Assembly: GCA_905116865.2 (NCBI GenBank)
Contig: CAJHNH020000202.1
Coordinates: 356,001-420,000 of the forward strand
Direction of reading: 5' to 3'
Source of the DNA: Candidula unifasciata
Taxonomy: Eukaryota; Mollusca; Gastropoda; Stylommatophora; Geomitridae
Length of the DNA: 64,000 nucleotides
Part shown: positions 33,297 to 44,199 of the stretch, piece after piece
How the letters are laid out: every line of letters begins with the position of its first letter
Position numbering within the stretch: position 1 is the stretch's first letter
Notes under the pieces: model-generated
Told to the model about the DNA's origin: nothing
The model's database searches: none
The model's input: the letters and a program-made list of their open reading frames with translations, nothing else
Translations under genes and position numbers: made by a program

Positions 33297-33568
33297 ATCT
33301 TCTTCTTCCTGGCGTTCACCAGCTGTAAACTCCGGCGGAAAGTTCTGGATGTTCATCCACTTCTGGACTGCAGTCCTGTTCCAGAACCTGAGTGTTGCAG
33401 ATCTGACTCATCTGTATGCAGAATGCTGGTTCCTTGCCTCTTAGTCAGATGCACTCTGACTTTGAAGGAAGCTCCCAATTAGTCGACTCTTATGACATGC
33501 TTTTGGGCAGGCAGTGGGTCTATTCTTGTTTTTCCCTTTAACAGGGCCCCGGAACACACATGGGGAAA
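33297..33568 (-). mobile_element. SINE-like repeat B, copy
   Basis: Plus-strand start TCTTCTTCTTCCTGGCGTTC, end CCCGGAACACACATGGGG. A short deletion removes GTGTGCATCCGTTTTAC. It lies in intron 4, about 90 bp upstream of exon 5. Confidence 0.78.
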
Positions 33569-33783
33569 CATACAGATAATGTGTGACTTGTTCTTTTGGC
33601 TTTCAGGCAGTTGTATGTGAGTTGCAACATGGAAGTGACTGGGGCTTTACCAAATAATATTCCAAAAAACTACATTAGGTGTACTGCAGCTTACCTTCAC
33701 TGTGAAGATCACATTCATGTTTTAAAAAGGCAATGAAAAAATTTCAGAATTTTTTTTTTAAAACTGAATTCTGATACAGGGGT

Positions 33784-33838
<55 letters not shown>
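33784..33838 (+). repeat. Homopolymer of 55 G
   Basis: Uninterrupted G run in intron 4 (C run in the pre-mRNA). The length should be treated with caution, as sequencing rarely measures such runs exactly. Confidence 0.85.
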
Positions 33839-33839
<1 letters not shown>

Positions 33840-33844
33840 TCATA

Positions 33845-34650
33845 CACATCATGAGGGCTAACAGAATGAAATAGCATCATGAGGGCTAATAAGACTTGAA
33901 ATGTCTGGGGCATACTGAGATAATATCAGATGACAGAGAGGTAGAAATTGTGCACACGTGACCACAAAGAAGACAATGAGGAGATAATATTCAAGCAGAT
34001 CTATAAACACTGAAGTCAGTGAATGGAAAGAGAGGATTACCAGAGATGAATGGAGATGGTGATATCTGCAGCAATGGACCTCAGGGGCTCGGAATACTGA
34101 AGACGAGGAAGAAGTGACATAATTAAATACATATTCACAGGCAGATGTGTAAACGGTGTCTAGCATCAGTAACTAAGCGCAGTGAGGGACATTTTACGGC
34201 CTTATTTGTATGGTGGCTTTGTCATTCTCTGATCTACAGGTGTTGTCAATCGAGGACCAGTACAATACAGCCATGTGCTCTGGTAGCGAGCTCATCCAGG
34301 AAGTGTCACGTCATGGACACTGCTGCCTAACTTTACATCTGTATAATGAGCCTTCCATTCTTTAAGGGTTGCACTCATTTGGGATCCACAGAAAGCTTTC
34401 TGCTGGCCAGAGGCTTTGAGTAATGCATGTTAAAATTATATGTCGCTGGCATTTTTTTCCACAAGTGCCCGGTTGCATTTTGTTTGATGTTTATGAGAAG
34501 CACCATCAGGAATGGCTTCCCTATATCCTTATTTCATTCCAATGAGTGTGGCCAGGTAACAGACATTCGAACACTGTGTCAAAAAGTAGAATTATTCAGC
34601 AAAAGATATATGAACATTTGCTGTCAAACAGTAGGCAGTAGGACATTTGA
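33845..34650. other. Intron 4, nothing recognised
   Basis: Unique-looking sequence, some decayed coding-like codons, no motif that identifies a family. Confidence 0.35.
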
Positions 34651-34656
34651 TAGATG

Positions 34657-34828
34657 CACATTTGAACCAAGGTTTATCATATAGTAGGACTCTCAGTCTG
34701 CAGACATTTGAACCAAGGTTTATCATATAGTAGGGCTCCCAGTCGGCAGACATTTGAACCAAGGTTTATCATATAGTAGGACTCTCAGTCTGCAGACATT
34801 TGAACCAAAGTTTGCCACTTAGTAGGAT
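34657..34828. repeat. 46-bp tandem repeat, about 3.5 units
   Basis: Units of ACATTTGAACCAAGGTTTAT followed by CATATAGTAGGACTCTCAGT and CTGCAG. The last unit is diverged. Confidence 0.9.
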
Positions 34829-35092
34829 ACTCTGTCACAGGATCCTCATCGGTGCTATGGAGTTCATGCATTGCGCTGACATTCTTCAGACTCAGGCTTG
34901 AGTTAGAAGTAGAATGAAGCACTTATGAGTTACTACCCTTGTGCCATGATGTTGATCCATTGTTCAAACCATACCAAAGGATATGTGGCAGGAATCTTGC
35001 ATGAGGTTACACAAAACCAGCACAGAGTCTGATGACACCCGAGGTGAGGTATGCAGTTGCTTCTTCCTGCATCAAAATCACTGCACATTGGA

Positions 35093-35205
35093 ATGTTGAA
35101 TTAAGAATCAACATCACAGCACTCGGGACACTCCAATAAGTGCCCAGTCCCCCATCTTCAGCAGCAAGCAAAGAGTCCCATTTCCCATGGTACCAGTAAC
35201 CGTCT
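35093..35205 (-). mobile_element. 3' end of RNase H-bearing element (family 1)
   Basis: AATCAACATCACAGCACTCG, then CCCATCTTCAGCAGC, is the reverse complement of the family 1 end at 60590-60660. Truncated. Confidence 0.5.
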
Positions 35206-35689
35206 TATTGTATATCTGTCTCATCCTTCCCCCGAGTGTTGAGCATCAGCCAGATCCCCAGGTAACTCCTCGCAGTGCCATTCTCCTCAGACCGTAATGA
35301 TAACCAACCACATTTGTAAGCAGAAACTAGCATCAATAACTGGCTTAGTTCTAATGTCCATGTATACTGAATTGGTTTAGGCTTTAATGTGTGTAGTTTA
35401 AACATTTAGCAGTCAGATAATAGTTTGTGTGTCTGCTTATTGAGAAAGGTCCTCTTGGTTTATAATCATCATCAACTTTCACTTTTACCATAAACATTTT
35501 TAGTCCTAAACAACGTAACTTATATGATATGCTATTGACCACATAAACTCTGCAACGCATGATCTGATATGACAAATAGTACCGAAATCTAGTTAGTTTT
35601 TTCCATATTCAATATAATCTATGTTTCATAGAAAGTGTGTAACTGCTGCCTTTATTCAAGTCATGCACCCATATTTTATTTAGTGTGTC

Positions 35690-35880
35690 TATTATTTTCA
35701 TTGCGGGCTATCCTCCAAATAAGGGGCACAAAAGATGGTGGCTGCAAAAACATCCTAACAGAGACTCAGTCATGTGTCAATTGCGCACTTCCGGCGACTT
35801 AATTTGTGGTTTTCCGGCGACTACCACCACCGCCGAGAGTAGCCGCTCACGCGGCGTGGATTGGGGCTAAACTAGATGGC
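35690..35880. other. GC-rich island in intron 4
   Basis: CpG-containing block (TTCCGGCGACTTAATTTG, CCGCCGAGAGTAGCCGC) in otherwise AT-rich DNA. It could be the 5' region of a transposon or a cryptic regulatory element. Nothing decides. Confidence 0.25.
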
Positions 35881-35984
35881 TGGGACTCATGAGCAGCAGC
35901 TTCTGCATCTCCTGCAGCTTTGCTCGTGAGTCCTAGTTAAGTGTTGTGACAGGAACTGTTTGGGGTGCAGTGCTTGATGGTCAG

Positions 35985-36335
35985 CACTAGCTATTGCCAG
36001 TCCATGTGGATGTATAATGTCTAATATTATCTCTACATCCTCTCCTAGGGCACCAATCTTACTCTCACATCATGCCTGTGTTCTTAGTTCTGGTTGCATT
36101 CAAATCAGATGACCAAACCACTTGATCTGTGTCAGAATAAATGTGGAGCAAGAAGTTGTTCCCATAATATAACTGACAATATGTCTCACTCGATCTTAGA
36201 TGATTAAGCTAGCAGCTTTCCTCCAGCATGTCATATCACAGGTGTTAATTTTATGTTAGTGAGTTTGTGACAATGTCCAAGTTTGGCACTGGCACACAGT
36301 GTTAGTATGAATATGAACAGCATCAGTGTAGTGAT
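35985..36335 (-). mobile_element. RTE-type fragment (subfamily D), minus strand
   Basis: The reverse complement shares AGTGCCAAACTTGGACATTG and AAAATTAACACCTGTGA with the copy at 15560-16235, in the same order. Decayed. Confidence 0.65.
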
Positions 36336-36339
36336 GCTA

Positions 36340-36950
36340 TAAATAGGAATAGCATCAGGGTATGACTGAGTGACAGAATTGGGGAAGTCCCTGATAGCAT
36401 GGGTTTCATGGGGAGATAGTTAAAAGACAGAACTGAGCAAGTCAGGTATGAATGCAAGATCTGGGAGATCGAGAATGAGGAGGTCATTTTGTGACTAGAC
36501 CCCAGATTGAAAGGACCTGAAACTGAATCCAGAGTGATAAGTATAAATGTGGATCTGGATGAGAATTGAGTGAATGTTAGTCTTGAATGACAAGAAGTGG
36601 AGCTGTGTTGAATTATTATTTAGGCCAGCAGTGTACATGCCAGTGTCCATCATCTGAATCGTGGCTGAAGACTTAGAGCCTGAGCAAGTCGAGTTTGCCC
36701 GAATGGCGTAAGTGATCAGTTCTACTGTTGATTCTTGTCACTAGTGTTGTATTGACAATAAACCTGTGAAGTGCTGTCAACTGTCATTTAAAGATGTGTG
36801 ACAGTTGGAGAGAAGAGCAGTCTGGCTGGAATGAACTGTGACACCCAGACAACAGAGCCAGTGTTGAATCTGCACGAGAGAGATTAAGTGCAGAGGAGAC
36901 ACATTACAATCAGTAACTGGCATAAACAGAGCTAATTTTTTTGGGGGGGC
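36340..36950. other. Intron 4, nothing recognised
   Basis: Unique sequence followed by a G-rich run at about 36944-36973. Confidence 0.35.
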
Positions 36951-37014
36951 GGGGGGGGGGGGGGGGGCGGGGGTGTATGTGCTGAGATGGCAAGCGAACC
37001 TCATCATTTGTCTC

Positions 37015-37190
37015 ATACAATATGATAGATAGTTGTGCACATTATGATAGATAGTAGTGCACAATATGATAGATAGTAGTGCACAATATGATAGATAGTA
37101 GTGCAAAATATGATAGATAATAGTGCACAATATGATAGATAGTAGTGAAAAAAAATGATATATAGTAGTGCACAATATGATAGTAGTGCA
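37015..37190. repeat. 22-bp minisatellite, about 8 units
   Basis: Units of AATATGATAGATAGTAGTGC with CA, close to exon 4. Confidence 0.88.
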
Positions 37191-37435
37191 GTGGCTAAAT
37201 GCTAGTTTACCAGCCCAAAGGTATTGGTTCAAATCCAGACTCATATTTACAAAAAAATAACTGACCTGTCTCCAAGGCAGACCCAGTCTAAAATGGGTAC
37301 CAGTAAATCCTGGGAAGTAAAGGTGGCCAGTATTAAATTGCCTATATCACATTTTGAGTTTCACCTGGTCTATAACACAGGTCTAGCACCATATACCTAA
37401 TACACCACAGGTATGAAATATGTCCTTTAAAAAAA
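37188..37435 (+). mobile_element. SINE A, plus-strand copy with tRNA-like head
   Basis: AGTGCAGTGGCTAAATGCTA resembles an A box, and GGTTCAAATCCAGAC a B box. The body AATGGGTACCAGTAAATCCT, GGAAGTAAAGGTGGCC and GGTCTATAACACAGGTCTAG is collinear with the other SINE A copies. Confidence 0.7.
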
Positions 37436-37575
37436 ATATGACTGACAGGTTGCTGTAATAGTTTCTGCTCTTTCTCTCTTGTAATAGATGTTCAATAATT
37501 TAGATTAGAAAAACAATTAGGATTAAATTCAGTTGAAGTGAAATACTGAGAAAGGTTAAAAATGTAAAAACTTAC

Positions 37576-37664
37576 AATAGCCGAGCATGTGAATGTGACA
37601 TTGTCATCCACAGCAAAATCATTTTGATACGGGTCAGCTTTTATGTCAAAATTGGACAGTCCAG
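37576..37664 (-). CDS. IgSF receptor exon 4: start of Ig domain 2
   Basis: 89 nt after acceptor aactttcattgcag, entering in phase 1 and leaving in phase 0 at ATT|GTAAGT. It encodes residues 161-190: a short linker, then the A-B strand region with DDNVTFTCSA, Cys187 and a sequon at Asn182. The small size is unremarkable for an Ig domain split by an intron. It cannot be a domain by itself: the core Trp and second Cys come from exon 5. No ORF-length criterion would find this exon; it is supported by phase, strong splice sites and the Ig B-strand pattern. Confidence 0.87.
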
Positions 37665-37874
37665 CTGCAATGAAAGTTAATCAATTTTAAGACATATGCA
37701 TCAATAACTCTTTTAGTAATTAAAAACAAAAACTTTCAGGAAAAACAGTCAACAATCTTTGTTTCCAAAGGGTCAAAAACATTATGGGAAGCAGGTTCAT
37801 CATACATTCAGCCCTTCAAAACACTCATCCTTCACTCAACAGCTGTACTCTATCTTTAAAGTATATTATGCTCA

Positions 37875-37950
37875 TGTTGAGTTGAGATGAGGTGAATCAA
37901 GAATCGACATCACAGCACCCTGGGCATTCCCATGATTAATCTCCATTTCA
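37875..37950 (-). mobile_element. Family 1 RNase H element, 3' end scrap
   Basis: GAATCGACATCACAGCACCC and TGGGCATTCCCATG are the reverse complement of the family 1 3' end. Intron 3. Confidence 0.45.
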
Positions 37951-38179
37951 CTTTGTCTTCTGCCACTTTAAGAAATGTTTTTTTTTATATATAATTTTTA
38001 ATAATTTCATTCCATTACAATGTGTTTTTATGAGTGCCCAGCTATTCAAGACTGCAGTTTTCTTACCCTTTGTTCAGGACGCAGGTTTTAAAAATCTGCC
38101 ACTCACCTTTTATGTTGTTTGCTCCTCTTAAAGTGATGAAGTCCAGTTGCTTCCAGCAGAAGTGTCCTAGGATTATTCT

Positions 38180-38460
38180 CCTTCACTTTCATCAGCTGTC
38201 AACTCTAGCAGAAAGTTCTGTTCATCCACTCCCGGACTTGAGTCTTGTTCCAGAACCCGAGTGCTGCATGCACATCCATTTTACAGATCTGGCTTATGTG
38301 TATGCAGACTGTTGATTCCTTGCTTCTTAGGCAGATGTACTCTGAATTTGAAGGACGCCTCCAATTAGTCAACTCATATGACACGCTTGTTGGGGAGGCA
38401 GTGGGTCTATTCTGGTTTTCCCTACAACGGGACCCAAGAACCAGTAAAGACAGTTCCAGA
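38180..38460 (-). mobile_element. SINE-like repeat B, copy
   Basis: Plus-strand CTTTCATCAGCTGTCAACTC to GACCCAAGAACCAGTAAAGA. Moderately diverged. In intron 3 with a SINE of another family just downstream. Confidence 0.7.
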
Positions 38461-38592
38461 ATTGAAGTGCATGATTAGTATTGAAACTTTCAGCAGGATG
38501 ACTTTATAGTCTCAGTGGCAGCTCACACAACAGTGTAATGAAACATGCCAGTTTACAACAACAAACTTTTATGGTGTAAGGGGATGGAAGAG

Positions 38593-38760
38593 GGGGGTGG
38601 GGGGAGTGTTTGAGCCTGAGGATTTACGGATGCATGGATAGTGCTGTCGCCACAATTGTGCAGGTGAGTAAAAAATTCCGGGCCTTATGGAGGATTCGAA
38701 CGCGGGTCTTTCCCTTGAGCGCCAAGCATTCTAACTGTTCGGCCAGCTGCTCCTCTACAC
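38593..38760 (-). mobile_element. tRNA-derived SINE C
   Basis: The minus strand begins GAGGAGCAGCTGGCCGAACA (A-box-like) and has the B box CGCGTTCGAATCCTCC, about 50 bp apart as in a tRNA with a long variable region (Ser/Leu-like). The 3' body CACAATTGTGGCGACAGCAC is echoed at 1893-1912 and near 5960. In intron 3, about 65 bp from exon 3. Confidence 0.75.
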
Positions 38761-38823
38761 TGCTATAAAATGTATGGAATATAACATATATACAAATCTG
38801 AAATGTTATATATATATACTCAC

Positions 38824-39028
38824 TTGTTGCTGTTACATTCTGATCAGCAGCAAAGACAGTAACTGATGGAGCATTTGCTAAAAAATAGTCTATCTGACAT
38901 CTGTAGATTCCAGCATCATTACATGATACATCATTTACATCCCACACAATCCTCATTGTACCTTGGTTGTTTGCACCATTGCCGGCCCCACTGAATGTAA
39001 AGGTCCAGTTTCTTCCAGTAGGATTGTT
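38824..39028 (-). CDS. IgSF receptor exon 3: C-terminal half of Ig domain 1
   Basis: 205 nt after acceptor tttaatttctag, entering in phase 0 and ending ACAACAA|GTGAGT in phase 1. It encodes residues 93-160. The diagnostic Ig F-strand motif is plain: CNDAGIYRCQIDY, with Asp130, Gly132, Tyr134 and Cys136, the disulphide partner of Cys42. An extra Cys128 just before the motif has no obvious partner. Sequons lie at Asn99 (NWT) and Asn156 (NVT). The last residues lead into the linker to the second Ig domain. A tRNA-derived SINE sits about 65 bp downstream of the donor, in intron 3. Joining to exon 2 is supported by phase and by completion of one V-like Ig fold. Confidence 0.9.
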
Positions 39029-39059
39029 CTAGAAATTAAAGTACATAACTTTCAGTGAC

Positions 39060-39395
39060 TACATTACTAAAACTACTCTGTGTATGTGTGCGTCTGTGTG
39101 TCTGAAACTTTGACTTGGAACAGCCAAAACTATGACAGCGGGACTCCAACTACTGTGTGTATGTGCGTGTGAGCATGAATGTGTGCATACGTTTGCTGGT
39201 GTGAGAATATGCTGGCTTGTATGTATGCCAATGTTTATCTCTTCACGACAGTATGCACTCTCTGAGTGTGGGTATGAATGTAAATTTTATACATATATGT
39301 ATACACATATACATTAATGTGTTTGTGTGTATGCTTTTGTTATACTATACTCTTATTTTTGTACTTCATATTCATTGTATGTATATGAATATAGT
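39060..39395. other. TG/TA-rich intron sequence
   Basis: Rich in TGTG and TATA; no gene recognised. It lies between exon 3 and the RTE-A 5' end. Confidence 0.4.
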
Positions 39396-40106
39396 TAGTT
39401 GAGTTAGTTGGTGGGACAGCTAACTCTATAAAATAACTCAAAACTTTACGACATGGCCATCGGCGGGTAAGAGGCGCCATAACCTCTCCCCCCTGCTGCC
39501 TTGCAGGGTAAGTCTCTTTAGGCAAAGGCTATTGGAGTCAAACCATATACAAACCGGCGGAAGGCAAGGGGAAACCACCGCTGTACTATACCAAGAAAAT
39601 CATGCCTCAAAATAATACGTATTCAGATAACGACGTGAATGGGGATTCCGGTGGAATCACCTCGTCCGGTAGGGAGCATCATGTTCTACGGGTGATACCC
39701 GACCGTCATCCAGCTACTGTAGAAAAAGTAAATGGTAGAAACATCATGAACATTGGTACATGGAATGTCAGAACACTCGTACAAAACGGAAAGCTGGATA
39801 ACATCAAGATGGAAATGAAGAGAATGAACATCAACATATTAGGAATTAGTGAAATGCGATGGCCAGGAGCAGGGGAAAAGTATTCAGATCAGTACAGAAT
39901 TATTTACTCGGGTGGGACGGAATATAGTAAGGGAGTTGGTATTATTTTGGATCCAAAGAACTCAAAAACTGTTGAAGGATTTTGGACAATATCAGATAGA
40001 GTACTATTAGTAAAACTTCGCGGCAGACCGTTTGACATCAACTTAGTACAGATTTAAGCCCCAACAGCAGATAGTTCAGAGGAAGATATTGACGCATTTT
40101 ATGACG

Positions 40107-40195
40107 AGTTAGACATGGCTGTTGATCAATGCAAAAATTGTGAAGTATCAATGGTACTTCACAATTTTTGCATTGATCAACAGCCATGTCTAACT
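40107..40195. repeat. Perfect 41-bp inverted repeat with 7-nt spacer inside the RTE-A endonuclease
   Basis: The arm at 40107-40147 and its exact reverse complement at 40155-40195 enclose TCAATGG. The second arm adds a fold-back copy of RTE coding sequence, breaking the ORF. Confidence 0.95.
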
Positions 40196-41292
40196 CCAAT
40201 GGTACTTGGAGATTTCAACGCGAAAGTAGGAAGTGAAAAAGTGTACGGAATAACGGGTGGCTATGGCCTAGGAGAAAAGAATGTGAGAGGTGACAGATTA
40301 ATAGCATGAGCTGAGTCGCACAGCATGATAATAGGTAACACCTGGTTTAAACACCATCCTCGAAGATTGTGGACTTGGAAAAGTCCTGGTGATAATGTCC
40401 GCAATCAGATTGATTATATTTTGATTTCAACATTAGAAAAACACCACAGAACATCAAGTTAAATTTAGGAATTCTTAGAACGGATAAAGAAATTAAGGAA
40501 CAGTACAATGTCACTGTACAAAACCGGTATAATGCAATGGAAATTATACAGACTATTGATGAACAGTGGGATATGTTGCGTGAGTCAATTCAGCAGACAT
40601 CAAAAGAGACAATCCCACCAACCCATAGAGTTACAAAAAAGAAATGGATGTCAACTGAATTTCTGCAGTTGATGGATGAAAGAAGGAAGAAAAAGAATGA
40701 TAAAGAATAATAGTCTAGAATACAAAAAGAAATAGTGAACAAATGCAAAGTGGCTAAAGAAGCCTGGCTGAATCAAATGTGTACAGAAATTGGGGAAAAT
40801 CACAGGAAAGACTCACATTCCATGTACTAACAGATGAATATGTTAATAGGAAAGATGACACGTAACAGCACTGGATGTTTGAAATCAAAAGATGGTGACT
40901 TATTAATGGGACATAGTAATATAATTTACAGATGGACAGAGTATATAGGGGAATTGTATGATAATAGACCAGACGTAGAACTGCAGACCAACAATGATGG
41001 TCCACCAATAATGACTACAGAAGTTGAGGATGCAATACATCATATGACCAGACAACATCTCACTGGAAGAAATCGAAGCGCTGGGAAATTTTGGAATTGA
41101 AATAATAACTAAACTTGTAAATATTTATAATAGTGGGTATATTCCAAATGACCTTTTAAAATCCATATTTATAGCTCTGCCAAAGAAACCAGGCACTTTA
41201 AAATATGAAGACCATCGCACAATAAGTCTTATGAATCACATGACTAAGATTTTACTGAGAATAATTATGAGAAGAATAAGAAACAAAATTAA

Positions 41293-41650
41293 CCCTTTTA
41301 GCACGGGCTTACAACATTTGTAAAAAGGCTAAAGATCAATAAAAAGATTTCAAATAAAAAAAATTTTTGTTTTTAGTTTTATGTTTCAAGCATTGAAGTT
41401 GAAAATTCAAATTCATATTTTCTATTTTTAGATATGCAAATGAGATAATTTGCATATACATCAATTAATTTTAACGATATTGTGAAAATCATGAACTTCA
41501 ATCTATATCCTTCAAATAGATATATTATTTCATAGGGGTCAGAATAATAGAAATCTGTCAAAAAAATTAATTAAAGTATTAACCAAATTCACTGAAAAAA
41601 TGCTCCGTGTTTTTGGCTAGACCTCTGAAAAACTTCCCGTGCTAAAAGGG
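41293..41650. mobile_element. TTAA-type (piggyBac-like) MITE inserted in RTE-A
   Basis: 358 bp with perfect 15-bp inverted ends CCCTTTTAGCACGGG, flanked by TTAA on both sides (41289-41292, 41651-41654). AT-rich interior without ORF. The RTE-A copy at 25313-27648 shows the empty site with a single TTAA. Confidence 0.92.
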
Positions 41651-42859
41651 TTAAACCAGAAATCAGCGATGAACAATGTAGATTTGTAGAAGGAAAAGGT
41701 ACAAACAATGCCATTTACATCCTAAGGACATTGTCAGAAAGAGCTATAGAAGTAAAGACTGATTTGTACTTATGCTTCATAGACTATACAAAAGCTTTTC
41801 ACTGTGCGAAGCATGAAGAGGTAATCAAACTGTTAGAAAAATTAAACATTGATGGGAAAGATCTACGAATAATAAAGAATATGTATTGGCAGCAAACAGC
41901 AGCTATAAGAATAATAAACAACTGTTTAGGTACATTTCAAAGCATAAAGAGGGGTGTATGACAAGGATGTGTACTTTCACCTGATTTGTTTTCAATATAC
42001 AGTGAATATATAATGAGATCTTTAATTGATATGCCCGTAATTGTGGTTGGTGGGCACAATATAAACAATTTACGTTATGCTGATGACAGTCTTGATAGCA
42101 ACAAGTCAAAAAGAACTACAGGAAATGATAGACATTGTGGTGTTAGAAAATGGAAGAATGGGTCTCAGTTAGAATAATGGGAAGACAGAAGTAATGGTGG
42201 TATCAAAGAAACAAATTATTCCTAAATGTGTAATAAAAGTCAATGGTGATATTTTAGGACAAGTACAGAAATTTAAGTATCTGGGTACATGGATAACATC
42301 AGATGGAAGATGCATAACTGAAGTAAGAAAAAGAATTGGACAGGCAAAAAACTGCATTTTTTTAAATGAAAAATATCTTGTGCAATATATCCTTGTCATT
42401 AAGAGTTAGAAAAAGAATTCTTGCTTGCTAAATACATACAGTTTTAACATATTGCTGTGAATCCTGGACAATCGGTAGGCAGGCCAAACAATTTTTAGAG
42501 GCCTCAGAGATGTGGTTTTACAGAAGAATGCTTAGAATACCTAGGACAGCCAAAAAGAGCAACCAAGAGGTTTTGAAAGAGGCGGGAGCCCGAAGACAAC
42601 TTATCACAGATATCAGAAGGAGACAGTCATCATTTTTCGGCCATGTTATGAGAAAAGGGAAAATAGAACATGTTGTGACCACTGGAAAGATCTGTGGAAA
42701 AAGGGATAGAGGAAGACAACGAGAGAAGATGCTTGACAGTCTTGCTGCATGGCATGGAGGTGTGTCAGCACACAAACTGATACATGCTGCAGGAGATCGT
42801 GGATTATGGAGAGGCATGACCGCTCATGCCAGTTGGCAAGGCACCTGATGATGATGATA

Positions 42860-43970
42860 TGAATATATGAACTTATGTATTAAATAAATATAATTGCTAT
42901 GTGAAAGATGAGTAGTTGTAGGGTGTAGTGAACCATTTTCTCCCTGATAAGTTATGTTACAAAAGGAATGATGCCGGGTAATTAATATGAATGAGATAAT
43001 GTAACGAGTACGAAGCAAAGATGCACAGGGAGAATGTTGACCAAATAAAACCTGTGCGAATTGGAGAACACAAGAAAGTTGTATGTGGGTGTAATTATAA
43101 CATGGGCGAAAAAAGATTATATAATGCCATAGAAAGAGCAAGTGGGCAGTTTCGTTTGGGCCAGGAAACTGTATGCATGTAGAGTGGAGAAGTATTTGTA
43201 TCAAGTATGCCGAGAGATATGTCTGAAGTTTTTAACTCCCTACCTGGCTATCAGCAAGAAATGACCTAAGCTGTCTGCCAACGCTGATTGTGTGTGTTCG
43301 CCCGTCATGGAGTTTTCATTTTCTGTTGTGTAATGGATGTCTGTAGTTTCGTCTGAAGGTTAAGTTGATCATTTTAAATTGATCCACGTAGATGTGAGTA
43401 CTCAGATGTTATATTCCTCACCATGTACTGGCTGAAGAAACAGCGTGTGAATAATAAAGAGTAACAACACACCGTATCGTTCAATGTTGTCTTTTTTTCA
43501 TTCGTTGAATTGACTGTCAGTGCACGAGTGAGAAGTCTGCAAGTGACTGGAGCCACAGTGACCAGAGTGAATATAAACATTGCAGAAATAGGAATTCGTC
43601 TGAACGAAAGAGGCTGAGGAAAATTTGTGTCGGACCATATATCCCTAACAAGAGGACCTGAGATTAGCTACTAACCAGATATCGGGTAGAACCATTTCCG
43701 ATCACAGACAGGAAATATAAGTCTGGTGATTTAGGAATATAAGCGGGGAAGATTGAAGGCGAAGTTGCGACACCCCATGTCCGATTGTTTACGAATTGGA
43801 ACAGTCATTACAGAAATGAAGACTGTCCAAACAAAATAATCCAAAGGCCATGAAAACCTGTAGGAAAAAGTCCACGATCCAAGCTCTTTCGGCTATCTTA
43901 CAACAGAAATGCAACAGAACAGTTGTAATAAAGCATGTCTAAATTATGTTCCTTTAAAAATCATATTCAT
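42860..43970. other. Intron 2, nothing recognised
   Basis: Unique sequence without credible genes; some moderately GC-rich parts (43650-43900). Confidence 0.4.
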
Positions 43971-43974
43971 TCTC

Positions 43975-44035
43975 CGCATTTAACTTTGAATACCTCGGTG
44001 CCATAATCAGCAACAATGGAGACTCTCTAAAGTGG
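43975..44035 (+). mobile_element. Tiny RT fragment
   Basis: Reads FNFEYLGAIISNNGDSLK, the conserved YLG region of RTE-like reverse transcriptases. Nothing else of the element remains. Confidence 0.5.
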
Positions 44036-44199
44036 AAGTCTCCAACCCTTTTTCAAGTGCTCCCCTTGATTATATGGCAAGACCTCTATGTCCCCTTCCT
44101 CCTCCAGCATAATAAAATGTGATTAAAAAGAAAAGGACAAGAAATCATTGCTAATAAGAATTTGGAAAACATCGATATAAATCAAAGAGTCAAATAACA

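Larger units (their letters stand above)
39400..42856 (+). mobile_element. RTE-A retrotransposon, near full-length but inactivated
   Basis: A 5' UTR (about 39400-39600) is followed by an APE-type endonuclease frame: IGTWNVRTLVQNGKL, NILGISEMRW, GDFNAKVGSEKV. The reverse transcriptase has YADD at 42079, then a 2-nt deletion. The 3' end is GGCAAGGCACCTGATGATGA. Total about 3.46 kb, including a 358-bp MITE, in line with the about 3.3 kb usual for RTE elements. It is dead: many stops (for example CGA to TGA before QGCVLSP), a 41-bp inverted duplication at 40107-40195, a deletion of about 130 bp near 40427 and the MITE. In intron 2. Confidence 0.9.

Noticed and set aside
38680..38760. tRNA gene on the minus strand
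   Set aside because: A and B boxes are good, but the sequence continues into a SINE body and no clean acceptor stem or cloverleaf closes; called SINE C instead. The same applies to the heads at 58985 and 63530.
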